NCBI GenBank assembly: GCA_951213105.1
Contig: OX578147.1
Span: forward strand, 129,954,822-130,018,821
DNA: 64,000 bases
From: Amaurobius ferox
Lineage: Eukaryota; Arthropoda; Arachnida; Araneae; Amaurobiidae
Direction: 5' to 3'
The notes beneath the pieces were generated by a model. The model made no database searches, was not told the DNA's origin, and saw only the letters and a list, made by a program, of their open reading frames with translations. Below, piece by piece: positions 1-13,000 of this stretch (within the stretch, counting starts at the first letter, position 1; the number at the start of each line of letters is the position of its first letter). The position numbers and the translations under genes are program-made.

Positions 1-1730
1 TCTGTGGTCGATTTTTTGTACATAATGGCAGCCCCAAATATTAACGGATTTTGACGAAACTTTGTATTTGGCATTGTTATGGAAATCCTAGATGGATTTT
101 TTTTTTTTTTAATCGAGCGAAAACTTAAAAATTTTACATTTTTTTAACATGGGAGCATAAGACAAAATTTGAGATAATGCATAAAAGGGTGATTTATGGC
201 TCAGTGATCATGAGGCTTAATAGTTTCAATCCTTGTTGTGAAAAATAGCCGCAATACATTTTTTTTTTTGTTGTTCATGACATCATTAGTCCCCCTTTTT
301 GGGGTAAGTAACCCCCCCCCCCCCCTCCGGGGGCTACATTATCAAGTATGGTATCAATCGTAAGATTTTCTCAAGCCCTTTAAAGTGAAGGGTAACACGC
401 TCTAGTTGTAATTATTTGGATCCACGATGCAGATTTCACGAATTTTTTCTTGTAAAGTTTGAAAAAAAAAAAAAAATAATAATTCTGGTATGAGAAAGTA
501 AAGTTGAGCCACACTTCCGTTAATTTTTTAAAGTGAAAAAGATGTACCGGATGTGTTTTTCACGAATCACTGCGTTGCAACTGTATACCTTACTGGATCG
601 TAAAATATAGTGTCAACAATTTTCCCGGGCAAGTTCCGATTAGTAAACATCCGCCATCGGATAATAAAGACTCGTTTCTCGTCATAACGTTCACCCGAGA
701 CCAAACAAACTGCATTTGTAAAATAAAGTTAAAACCATTAAGCATATAACTGGAGCAACCAGTGTGATTAAACTGCGCTTTGGATCCTTAGCCCTCCTCT
801 TCTGGTAGTATGTGTGGCAGAAAGAATGCGCCGTATTTATTAAACGTGAATTATATGCTCGCCTGATTTCGATCAGTATTGCAATATTTCATACAGTCTC
901 GTACATGGAAGTATTATCTCGAGGCATTGTAATTTTAAAGAAATAAATGTCTTGCTGATGGACAAATACATTTACAAATTTCAATAAATATATGTATGAA
1001 GTCCAGGTGATAAAAGTAGATTGATAGAGATAATATAAGTATATAAATTACATTTGCTTTTTCAATAGACCCATTTTATGCAACTAATAAAAAAATAAAA
1101 ACTTTTGTATAAATAAATTTAACAAAATCTCGGAACTCCTGAAAATAGAAATTGTGCAATTTTTGTGGAAAATTAAACATGCTCACATTTTTTTTATAAA
1201 GTATTTTATCAGATATTTTTTATCGATATGTTTTTCAAGTGCACATTATCGGAGTCTATCAATTTAGTTGGACTAGCGAATCAAAACCATGAATAACAAG
1301 AAAGATCAATCATGCATAAGCATTGATTATGAAACACTTTCCAACTGAAATGTAATTTCATTTAAAAATTTCTAAAATGTGATTCATTCAGTGGTAATAT
1401 CTTTTACATTATCACAGTACTACAGTAATTTATTATACTTAAATATTTAAAACTGTATCGAAATATAAATCATCTGATTCTTTATGCAAAATCAATGAAT
1501 ATTTCATTCATATAACTTGTATTCCAGACTCCAGAGCTAAATAATTTTGTGTGAAAAAAATTCAGCAATTCTTATGTAATTCATCTTGCAATCGCTTGAG
1601 ATATTTGCATTCTGCATATGTTAAAATTAGGCTTCCTTGAAGAAATAATAAAAGTTTAGGGATCATTTAAAATCACAACTATTGTAATTGCATAGGCACG
1701 GAATTTAGATACACAGATAATACACAGATA

Positions 1731-2572
1731 ATATGTATGTGTATGTACTCAAAGTATTGGAATCGTGCCGAAGATCGGAACTCGAATTTTCAAAGTATCT
1801 ACACGTTTTGGGACTTCTAGAACACGAAAAAACTACTTTTAGGAAGACGTCTGTGTGTGTAAGGGTGTATCTGTGTATGTTTCTGTGTGTCTGTGTGGAT
1901 ATTACATCTACTCTAATTGAAAAACTAATGGACCGAATTTCATACAATTTGGTAGGTATGTTTTTTGTGGGAAATCCTGATGTTCATTAGATTATAGTAC
2001 GATTCGTAATAAAAGAATCTGCCTTCTTTGCGAAATGGCCGCAGAAATTGCCTTTATCCACTCTAGCTAAAAACTAATGAACGAAATTTAACAAAATTTG
2101 GAGTATAATATTTCAATAACCTACAAGTGATTTATATACCAAATTTAACAAAATTTTGTATATAAATCATTTGTAGGTTATTCTACTATGATTCGGGAAA
2201 AAGGAACGGGCTATTTTTGCGAAATGGCCAGCAAAAATCGTTATATATAAAAATAAGACTATGTGTGCTCAATTATATCAATTAAATTCCTATTTTATAT
2301 GTGATTTTTGACAACAAAAAGAATAAGACTAACCCCATTACTCAAGGACTAGCCGTTCTTGAGATATTCTAGTTTTTTCACGTTTTCGCTACGCCACCTT
2401 TGACAATAAGTCCAGCTATCAAATGAGAACCAAATTTAAGTTTAACGTGTAAATTCAATGTCATTTAAAATACTTATGTTGTGCAGATAAACTCAAATTA
2501 TCATTGAATAAATAAAGAGAACGAATATGAGTCTGCAGGGAAAGACATGTGCTGTCCACATCAGAATTTTTA
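1731..2572 (+). repeat. Palindrome-ended dispersed repeat, copy 1
   Basis: Shares its order of blocks with copies at 47821-48445, 48824-49583 and 61204-62149: a region with tctgtgtgtctgtgtgg, a repeated 'ctaatggaccgaatttca' block, the 'taagactaaccccatta' block, and an end reading gggaaagacatgtgctg ... cacatcagatttt. The palindromic left end is degraded here. No protein coding is visible, so it looks non-autonomous; the superfamily is unknown to me. Confidence 0.75.
2115..2182. repeat. Inverted repeat (hairpin)
   Basis: Arms 2115-2138 and 2159-2182 (aataacctacaagtgattta and its near-perfect complement) with a ~20 bp loop, inside dispersed repeat copy 1. Confidence 0.8.
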
Positions 2573-3268
2573 ACAATATTACACCAATGATTTATAGAAG
2601 TGAACGGGGATTATTTTCAGGCCATTTCGAAAAAAATGTATGATCTATATTTAAAGATCCATCAAATTTTTGTCGAATAAAATGTTCAACAAATTTAAGC
2701 TGTGTACCAAATTTTAACTCTCTAGGACGTAGGAAAGTGCATTTAAAATGCCATCAATTAAATTTATCATGAAGAGTTATATAAAATTTAAAAAAAATGA
2801 AAAATTGTTATCTACCAAATTTATTTTAAAATATGAAGCCACTCCCATATGCAAAACGTTTTAACAAATGGAGAGATATTTATTATATAATATCTCTTTT
2901 CTTTCTGGAAGATATCCCAAAGTCAGAATTTAATTGAATTTGTTTTTTTCCCTATATTAAATAATTTTTTTAATTAAAAAACTACTTAACATATTTTACT
3001 GAATTTTTTTTTATATATTCTATGGGATAATGTGAATATTTCCTAAAAATTTCGAAGCAATTCGTGAATTTTAAATTTACTTAAAAAATGTTTGAAAAAT
3101 TAGGTCCCATAGGGTTCAATGTATTTCATTTTTTCAACCCGGGTTCAATAAAAAACTAATTGGGTGATATTATTTATTTATATTCCCATAGGTCCTACAG
3201 ACCGTCTGAACAACATACTAAAATTTCATTTTGATAAACTCATTTTTACGGCAGTTATCGTGCTAACG

Positions 3269-3294
3269 GACAGACAGACAGACAGACAGACAGA
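3269..3294 (+). repeat. (GACA)n microsatellite
   Basis: About six GACA units follow 'gttatcgtgctaacg', a context often seen near the tail of dispersed arthropod repeats; the parent element is not identified. Confidence 0.85.
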
Positions 3295-3902
3295 ATGAAC
3301 AAAGTCATAAACACTTTTCAACTTTGTTGTAAAGTGTTAATAAAGGGAGAGCCTGGGAAATTGATAAAAGAATTGCAATTTATTGTGTTTTATATCTAAA
3401 ATCGTAAATTTAAAAAGTTTTAAAGTGCTCAGAATTATGTATGAATATTTTTGGATTTTCTCTTTGCATTGCAAAATGTAAAAATTGGAAGTATGCCTGT
3501 ATATGTGAGGTATGGTCACGATAATTGGAGATGGAATGCACCTATCATTACAATTTTTTGTGTTGATAAATTATATAAAAAAAATACCCCACTAACTACA
3601 TAAAAATTTTAGCAACTTTAGCTGGAGTTTTAATTATGTATTTGCACCAGTATTTAAATAACTGCATCGGATATTCATATTACTCGTTAAAATACAGCTT
3701 TAAAGAAAGGCATTTTTTCGAAAATTGAAATATCTTAAATTTATTAAAATTTTATTGGTCATAAAAAGAAAAAAAAAATCTTAACACCAGGCCACATGTT
3801 CAAGATCACTGTTAGATATTATTTTTCTATTGAAGTTTATCTACTCTAAAAAGTACTACTTGGCATTTCTATTTTAATAATGTATTTCCTTTTCCCCCAC
3901 AG

Positions 3903-4097
3903 CCATGCCTGTGATACACAATGTTTCCCTGTTGAACCTTCCAGATGTTGAAGAGGTGCCTTCGCATGATGGGGAAGTCCTCCTCTCTGTTCTTCCAGAG
4001 CCTCCAATATCTGTGAATGACATTGGACCCATACCACCTCCCCCCATGTTCTCTAACCCATCACCTGTTCTCGTCTCTAAGTTTCATTCTCAGCCTG
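3903..4097 (+). CDS. PHACTR: PHACTR exon a (proline-rich)
   Basis: Preceded by a strong pyrimidine tract ending in cccccacag and followed by gtgagt. The reading frame uses the first two bases to finish a codon begun in an upstream exon, so the ATG at 3905 need not be the real start. It encodes 64 residues rich in Pro, Val and Ser, including a PPPPM run, and ends in phase 1. An alternative promoter using ATG 3905 cannot be excluded. Confidence 0.88.
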
Positions 4098-7000
4098 GTG
4101 AGTTGCTTTCTGTGATGCTGGGAATATAGCAACATGCACATGGTTCAATTTTTCAGGGTGCATACAAGTGCTTGAAAAATTGGGAAGTACATAATCTAAA
4201 ACTTAACATTTTCAAGACTTTGAAAGAACTTGAAAATTCCCATTTTCTTGGTAAAGTTCTTGAAAGTGCTTGAAAAAGACAGGATTGAAAGTGTTCTGCA
4301 GATTCACAGTATTGTGTTTTTTCTGAGAAGTTCTGCTTTCTCTGAAATTTTCCCTAGCAGTTACGCAGTCGCTGAAATTTTCCTAAACATGTTTTTCCCC
4401 AAAAATTTCCTCAACGGTTTCAACATACAATGTTAGTTTGCTATGGTTTTTCCTCCTAGAAATGTACACAACTTCATAATATGGAAGAAATTATGTCCTT
4501 AAAAAATAGATGCATGGTACCTTGAAAAGTCCTTGAAATTTTTTTTAAGGAAAGTGTACTCACCCTGATTTAAAATTTGCTCCATGGGAAGTGGTGTCAT
4601 CAGCTCTCTAAAAGTTCAGTGTTTATATGTCTGAGCACCTAATACAACCTAGAGGGCTGAAAAAACTTATGTATACTAATTCGACCAGGCTGAATCCAAA
4701 TATGAAATGTTTTTCAAATTAACCCTTTGGTCTGGAAAAATACTCTTAAAGTTTGTAAGCGCAAAAAAGGCCAATCTCATGCCAAAGGCATTGCCACAAT
4801 ATGATGCAATTACATGGTCAGGCAATTTTAATGTCTGAAGAAAAGGTGTATTCAGTTCATAGAGTTAGAGATGAGACTATCCCTGTACCTGCATGATTCA
4901 GCTAAGTAGGAAAGTTAGTTTTGAGGTCATCCTAATTTAAAAATTCAGAATATGAATATAACTTCTCTAAAACTGCAACGTCTGTATATCCGAACACTGA
5001 ATACAACCCTGAGGGCTGAAAACTCATGTATACCAATTAAACCATGTTTAATCCAAATCTGAAATCTGGTTTTTAAATTAACCCTTAGATCTAGGAAAAT
5101 AGATTCTCAAGTTTCACCTTTTTTTTGCTATTTTGTGTTTACAATATCATAATTGTCTTACAATTTTCCTTTTTTATCATGGTGACTAGAAATTGAAAAC
5201 TTTGAGATTATATATATAAAAGAATAAATCATAGTCGTGGCTGAGTGTTGGCAATCGTTGCATAAATCAGAGGCTGAAAAAAAAAATTTATTTTATCACA
5301 TGCTAGCAGAGCATGACCCATTACAGGAAAGAGCTATAAGTGTCCAAATTCTTTGGTTTGTCGTATAACACTGGCTGGATTTTTCATTAGTTGTATAACA
5401 CTGGCTGGATTTTTCATTAGTTGTATAACACTGGCTGGATTTTTCATTAGTTGTATAACACTGGCTGGATTTTTCATTAGTTGTATAACACTGGCTGGAT
5501 TTTTCATTAGTTGTATAACACTGGCTGGATTTTTCATTAGTTGTATAACACTGGCTGGATTTTTCATTAGTTGTATAACACTGGCTGGATTTTTCATTAG
5601 TTGTATAACACTGGCTGGATTTTTCATTAGTTGTATAACACTGGCTGGATTTTTCATTAGTTATATAACACTGGCACAATTACTCATGCGCTTACACGTG
5701 TATAGGAGTTTCATGTGTGAGCATGGGCTGTTGTAGGTCACTATGTTTTGCTGATCTATTCCATATCAAAGAAGACTAAATAAGATTTTTAGTAAGTGTT
5801 CATTTTGCTGGTGTGTGTTGGTTTATAAAGAGTGGTGAGAACTAACTATCCAAGGAATGTCAAAAGCGTAGTTAAGTTTAAACTGCATCTGTTCTGGATA
5901 TCTAAAGGCTTATGGTCACTAGAAAGAATTTAATTATATGTTCATATGGGAGTGCAAGGGTAGAAGTTAATATAATGTAATATAGACTATCGGAAAATTA
6001 AAGGGGCCTAACATTTTGTTACACATGCATGCATGTATGTATATATATATATATGTATAAATTCCATTACATAGAATTGGTGCCAAGCTAAATAAAGTTT
6101 TATTTTGTAAGATGGTTTATTATGTGGAACTATTACATTAAAAAAAATACATAAAATAATTAAATCAAACTCTTTACAATACCTACTATCGTACTATAAT
6201 AGAAAAGGGTCACTTTAAATTGTTCAACTGTAATAAATTAAAGATTTTTAGTTAAAAGTATCTAAAACTTTTTAATCTTGTGTTCCATAAACTGTCGGTC
6301 TTCAATTTTTGTTACTTTAAACACATGTATGCTCCTTTGATACTGGAAACATGCAATATATTTTTTTTCTTTAGATCAGTCTGGTGATCAGAGTGATCCT
6401 GAAGAAGAGAAACCTCCAGAAGTGGACTCTCCAAGCCCGTGCATAGTTTACGTGTCTCAGCGCGATACAGTTATCAATACCTCAACCGTTGAGGAAATAC
6501 CTGCCAAAGAACCTCATCCTATGAATGCCATGCCCAAAAAGAGTGCCCTCAAAAAGAAGGGTCCATTTACCTGTGCAGATTTTCAGAATTTGTCTCTTGT
6601 CCAAAAAAGGTTTGTGGTTTTTGTGCTATAAGATTTATATTTTGTTGCAAATTGAATATCCCAACTTTATTTTATACTTGTGCAAATTATTTTATATTGT
6701 GTACTTGAGAGTGCAGGATGCAGAAATTTTAACGTAGTCTGTAAAAATCTGCTTTTGCATAACTTTTTATTCCAAATTTCTGTTTTCGGACTGCACACAT
6801 GTGAAAACTTAATTCCAATGCATTACTTTGTGCCATTTTTTATTCTCTCAAACTGTTCAGGAAACATTTTATTTTATAACAATTCAAATCTTCTAGAACA
6901 GTGGTTCTCAACCTTCAACTCGTGGCTGATTTTTGAATTTTATTTACCGCTGAGAGCCCAATCTTCTATTTCAGTTTAGAATACAGTATAAAATTAGTTT

Positions 7001-10000
7001 GAAATGTAGAGACCTTGCTTTCTGGTTGGTTATTCATCGGGAAAAGTGTATTATAATCTCCAAAAATAAGACTATCTTGAGCATAAGCTTGTGTGCATTT
7101 TGTTTATGATGTTGAACCTAAACCATATAATTATAAAAAGTAAATTAAGCTAACTTAAATCACTATAAAATAATTGTTAAATATTAAAGTTTTATTTTTT
7201 ACTTAAGTAGTTTTAGATCTAATTATTATTATTATACATAATAGTATGAAATGCTTACTTTCCAGCCAATTCATTTTAGCTGTGATTTGTAAAATAAGAG
7301 ACAGACATTGCATTATATCTACAGGAAATAAAATTATTTTAATGTTTCATTCTTTTTAATATTTTAGTAAGATATTGCAAAAGTGAATTTTCGTGGCCCA
7401 CTCAGAAGTTCCCATGTAAATATTCTGTTTTGCATTTGTGGCCTCCCAATAGTCTGTTTCATATTCATAGCCCTCAAGAAATAAGCCATGAGAACTGTTG
7501 GTCTAGAGCAGGGGTCGGCAACCTGCGGCTCGCGAGCCGCATGTGGCTCTTTTGATGTAAAGTTGCGGCTCTCCAGTTCCATACGAAAAAGTTAATATTT
7601 TATTATCAAAACCCTTAAAAAATAAAAAATATATTTTTAAGTACCTAATTTCTCAATAGCTTCTATTTTCATAATCGTTAATTACAAATCGCTATGCTTA
7701 ACATGACCGTAATGAGATAAATTTGAACTATTGTTTTGTTCTTAGAGATGAGACTCCGTGACCATGTTTATCTTTCAGCCAATTGAATTCCATTTCGGTC
7801 TCACCCAAACAGCCACCGTCTAGAGTCTAGACAACATGTCTAGGCTCTAGACATGTTGTTAGTCAGTCATCCTCGGATATCGCGGTCGACGTTACGTTAC
7901 GTTGCATGTGTGTTAATTTAATCGCTTGGGGTTTCTGCGTGTCTATTCGCTTGTTGTTTCAAGAAGAATACGATTTAGAAGCAAATTATCTTCTCAAATG
8001 TATATACGCGTATAATATAATAAAATCAGTAACAGAATTGAATTACATATCTGAGGATCATGCTAAGGAAGTAATAATGGTAAATAAATTGTTTGCCGTT
8101 TTAGATAGCTAAGTAAAATTTTAAAGTCATTTTTTCAGCTCCGCGCCATCATGGCATCTGGTAAAGGAAAGAGAAGAACTGAAGAAGAAAACCGAGAATT
8201 CCATCAGGATTGGACGGAGTCGTTTGCATTCATATGCAACACAGATGGCCTTCCGACTTGTCTCATTTGCCACGAAAAACTCGCACACAATAAGAAGTCA
8301 AATTTGGAGAGCCATTTCACTACAAAACATACCCAGTTTGCTGGTAAATATCCAACAGGTGACGCACGAAAAAAAGCTGTTGAAGAGCTCCAAAAAAAAC
8401 AACAGTCAAGTTCCATGCTAAGTAACTGGGCGCAATCTTCCAATAATGTAAATCTGGCAAACTTTGCAGTATCATTAGAAATTGCAAAAAGAGGAAAACC
8501 ATTCACAGATGGTGAGTGCGTCAAAGATTGTTTTATACGTGCATCTGGAGAACTGTTTCGTGATTTTAAAAACAAAGCAGAAATCATGAAAAAAATCAAA
8601 GATTTGCCATTATCTGCTAAAACAGTACAAGATAGAACTGCTAAAATGTCTTCAAATGCAACGCATATGCAAGTGGAAGACATTCAACTGGCTTCTGCCT
8701 TATCACTTGCTATAGATGAGTCTTGCGACATAAAAGACACGGCACAAGTTACCCTTTTCGTCAGGTATATGTCGTCCCAAGGTCCAAAAGAACTGCTAGG
8801 ATTGCTACCGCTCTCAGGGCAAACTCGTGGAGAAGATATAGCAAATGCTGTGCAAAAATGCCTGGAAGACAATGGAATCGATATAAATAAAATCATTTCT
8901 ATAGCAACTGATGGAGCCAGAAGTATGACAGGAATACATAGAGGGGTAACATCAATTCTTCAGAAAAAAATAAACCACTAATTTCTAACGTTTCACTGCA
9001 TAATTCATCAAGAAACGCTTTGTGCCCAAACATTTCCGGCCGAAATAGTTGAGGTCATGAACTTGGTAATTAAGATTATTAACAGCATCTTGGCAAAAGC
9101 ACTCTACCATCGCCAGTTTAAAGATTTCCTTACAGAAATAGATAGCCAGTTTTCTGACCTACTTCTGCACAATAAAGTGCGATGGCTTTCCAGAGGTAAC
9201 GTATTGCAACGTTTTGCTTTGTGCTTGAGTGAAATAAAAATATTCCTCAATGAAAAAAGCATTGACCATCCCGAATTGGAAGAAGACAAATGGCTGCAAA
9301 AATTTAACTTCTTGGTAGATACCACAATGAAACTAAATGAACTAAATCTAAAACTGCAAGGAAAGGGCAACCCAGCCTACGCCTTGCTTGAAGAAGTAGT
9401 TTGTTTCGAAAAAAAATTACTTTTTTTTGTTGAAGACATGGGAAGCGGTAAATTACTTCATTTTAAAAATCTGAAGCAATATCGCGATGAGACCAATGCA
9501 ACTATTGACACTAATTACTTCAGCCAAGCTTTAAAAAACATGAAGGATGGATTCGCTGAGAGATTCGAGCAATTCAAAACAAACAAAAGTTCTCTCGCGT
9601 TCATAGTAAATCCTCTCAACACAAATGCAAATGAGATCAACATTGAGCCATTTGGAATTGATGCTGGATCGCTCCAAACGCAATTGCTAGATTTGAAAAG
9701 GAAAGACTTGTGGAGTGGCAAGTTCGCAGAACTCAAGAGCCAGTTGGAAGAGTTGAGGGTCCAGAAATGCATGCACATTACGCAGCACAAGTGGGCAACT
9801 CTAAAAGAAATTCCTAGAGTTGAGGCCCTCATATTCGGCGCATGGAATAGTCTTCCAGAATGCTACTGTGAGGTGAAGAAGTTAGCATATGGAGTGCCGA
9901 CGATCTTCGAGTCGACATATTCATGCGAGCAAGCGTTCTCTTGCATGAATATAATAAAAAGTAAAGTTAGAAGTCAACTAACAAATAAAAATCTAGAGTC

Positions 10001-13000
10001 GTGCTTGAAACTTAAAATAACAAGTTATAAGCCAGATTTAATCAAACTTTCAAAAGGCATGCAAAGCCAATGCTCCCAATGATGTAACTATCTATATTTG
10101 TGTTTTTATATGAATAAATATTATTTCGTATTTAAAGCCGTTTATTTTAAATCAAAATCCAATATATATAAGCAAATACTATAATATTGAAACGAAAATT
10201 TTTAGTGGCTCTTTAAAAACTGGAAAATTTTGTAAATTGTAACTTTTGGCTCTTCCGCTTCAATAGGTTGCCGACCCCTGGTCTAGAGTATTCTGTTCAT
10301 TATTATTCCCCTCCCAAAATCGCTACTGTATCTTGTGCTTGCAATTGAAGTAACTATTAAACGGGCACATCAGACAACTTCCTGAGCCATCTTGTGACCC
10401 AGGTCATGACTGCATCTTGAAATAGAAATAAATGCTTGATAAAGTGAATAGTCCCATTTTCTTGTCTAAAATCTTCTAATCTATCCTATTATGTGTATGT
10501 ACACATGTTTGGAATTAATCTTCTATAACTGGTACTCAACCCAAAATGTGTTGAAGATGGATAGATTTTTGGAATTTTCTTCCATTAAGTGATAGATTTT
10601 TTTTAAATTTTCCAACATACACTGGTAGATGTACTTAATTTTCTACAAAGGACCTGTAAAGCGAATGCTTTTTACAGGTTTACCTTTTCAGATTCTTATG
10701 CATTATGCAAAAAAAATAAGAATTAAAGTATAAAATCAAAAATGCAAATCCCCTGTGAATTAAAATAATCAAATATCAAACTATTAATATACAGGTTGCA
10801 TAGCATACGACTGCTTGAAAATCGGGAAAGTTTAATAAATCAGGAAGTACTTTAATTTCAGGTGACCATTTTCAAGGCCTTGAAAGTACTTGAAAAGGAG
10901 AGTGATGAAAATGTTCCTCAGATCCATGGCATTGTTTTGTCAAAGCAGTTTTGCTGCTCCCAAAACTTTTCAAAGCAACATTGGTTTTTTCCAAAAATTT
11001 CCTTAACTACTTCAATAATAACATTAGTGTGCTATTTATTTTTCCTCCCAGAAACGCGTACTTCTTCATAATGAGGGGTTGATTGATGTCTTTGAGAAGA
11101 AAAAAAAATTACATGGTACTCGAGAGTGCATAATATTTTTTAAAGGAGAGTGTACTCGCCCTGATATATAATAAAGGATCTTTGAAGTGAAGTGGGTTAG
11201 AGCCTATCTTACTTAACATCGACTCAAATAGGATTGTGTGCAGAACTTTCTCAGACATAATAAAACTGAACAGATAGAAATAAAATGTTGTACATAATTT
11301 AAAATTAATCATGTTTTTGGTCATTAAAAAAACCCAAATTTTAAATTTTGATCTTTGTACCGAGATATCCATAGTCGAAGGTCAAATAATGTTAAGTCTA
11401 TAGATAAAACTGAATTTAAAAGAATTTGCTCACAAAACAAAATTGTTCATTTGTTTGGTATAATTTATGCAATTATACAAGGGCTGTCTTATACATAAAT
11501 TATTTAATATTTTGAGCTTTTACAAATTTTCTAAATTAAATGTCTATTATTAAACATGTAGCTAGGATACCCCATTTCGCTTCATTTTCGGGCACTAGAA
11601 ATTTTGTTTCAAAGTCCTTTTAGTTCAAAATACTAGTGGATGATTCTTAAAGTTGTACGGGACAATTTGCGTATAAATATTTATTTTTCATGCATTAACA
11701 TGACTTTGAAAATGATGCATAGTACTACAGGATGACCACAGACCTAGAAAACATGGAATTATCGGGAAATTTCATGCTTCTGAAAATATCAGGGAATTCC
11801 GTTGAAAGTCTGGAGGAAAACTGAATTTCTGTGATTTGTTTTTTCTTCATTTTCCGACTTTATAGTTTTCTTTTAGCTGAATGACCAATGCTTGTTCATT
11901 CCATGATGTCACATTTTTTATTTTGCGTTACCAGACTCATCACTCTTCTCCTTTAAATATACTTCTGAACAAGTGGCTGGAGGAGAGTTTTTATTAATAG
12001 GCGACGTGAACTCAATAAACATTTTTTGAGGGGGAAACGTTTTGGGGAATTATTGGAGAAAAATCGGCAAAATATCAAGGAAATGCAAAAATGTCTATTA
12101 AAAATAGTTTACAAAATGTCCCACACATTATTTTGAAAGTTGCCTTTGTATTCGCTTGAAAAACATTGTTATGGGGGTGCCTATGTAGTGCTTAGTCCCT
12201 TCCACCAGAGTTCATCAAAATGTGTAATTATGTATCTGATATACACCGAAATAGCCATTTACCAGTGTGTAAAAATATGCATAGTGTTTTTAGCAATAAA
12301 TTCTATTTTTTTTATGCTTTAATTGCTACATGCATTTTTTAATTTTAACTCTGCAATAAAATCTGAATACATATTCTAATAAACCTCTTAAATATATGAC
12401 CATTCAGTTATTTTTTCTTGGCATGCTTTTGTGATAATTGTTTTTACTAAATATTGTTTATGCAATTTAGTCTGTCAATAAAATTGCTTTTTACTGTTTT
12501 ACAAACTATATTAATGTTTTATTGATAAATATTGTAATAAAAATTAACTGTTAAAATAAAATTTGTATCTGTGCATAAAAAAACATCTGTTGGGAAAATG
12601 TCATAAAACAAAAACGTGAGGATGCCAACCAGCTTCAAATGCAAAATAAGTGTTGTTCGGAATAAGGGAACAGAGCAAGCAGTCAGTCACTCCAGAAAAA
12701 ATTCTTTTACATTAATATTAATGTTTGTTATTGTCACTTTTAAGTATAAAACGTTTTCTTATATTTTTCTATCGACCATTATTTTATTTTTATACTTCCT
12801 CAAATTTGAAAAGTCATTTTCTGAAAGAAGTAAAAATATCCTCCACCGCCCACTCACTCAAAAAAACCTTTGTGGCATTTTCTGGTCCCTTCTGAACCCA
12901 ACCTCATTCGAATATATGCAAAACATAATTTGAAATCTTCACTTTAAGTACTGTTGTGTAATCGTCTTGTTCATTGGTCTTATTAATGTAATTAAGCATG

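Larger units (their letters stand above)
1..3902. other. Upstream intron sequence of PHACTR, no exon seen
   Basis: Low-complexity AT-rich DNA. It contains one dispersed repeat copy, a short hairpin, C/G runs near 300-330 and a GACA tetranucleotide run. I found no splice-bordered coding block related to PHACTR, so earlier exons probably lie further upstream. Confidence 0.6.
7509..10280 (+). mobile_element. hAT transposon, near-intact, TSD gtctagag
   Basis: A 2772-bp element. Both ends carry the 16-bp terminal inverted repeat CAGGGGTCGGCAACCT. It is flanked by perfect 8-bp duplications gtctagag (7501-7508 and 10281-10288). It encodes a hAT transposase interrupted by one stop. Subterminal 'ggctctt' motifs occur at both ends. 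The fresh duplication and TIRs suggest recent insertion. Confidence 0.96.

Noticed and set aside
5296..5736. 127-codon ORFs on both strands over the minisatellite
   Set aside because: They exist only because the 30-bp unit is a multiple of three and lacks stops; the peptides are pure repeats.
8204..9832. Antisense ORFs of 70-159 codons within the hAT element
   Set aside because: Shadows of the transposase frame on the opposite strand.
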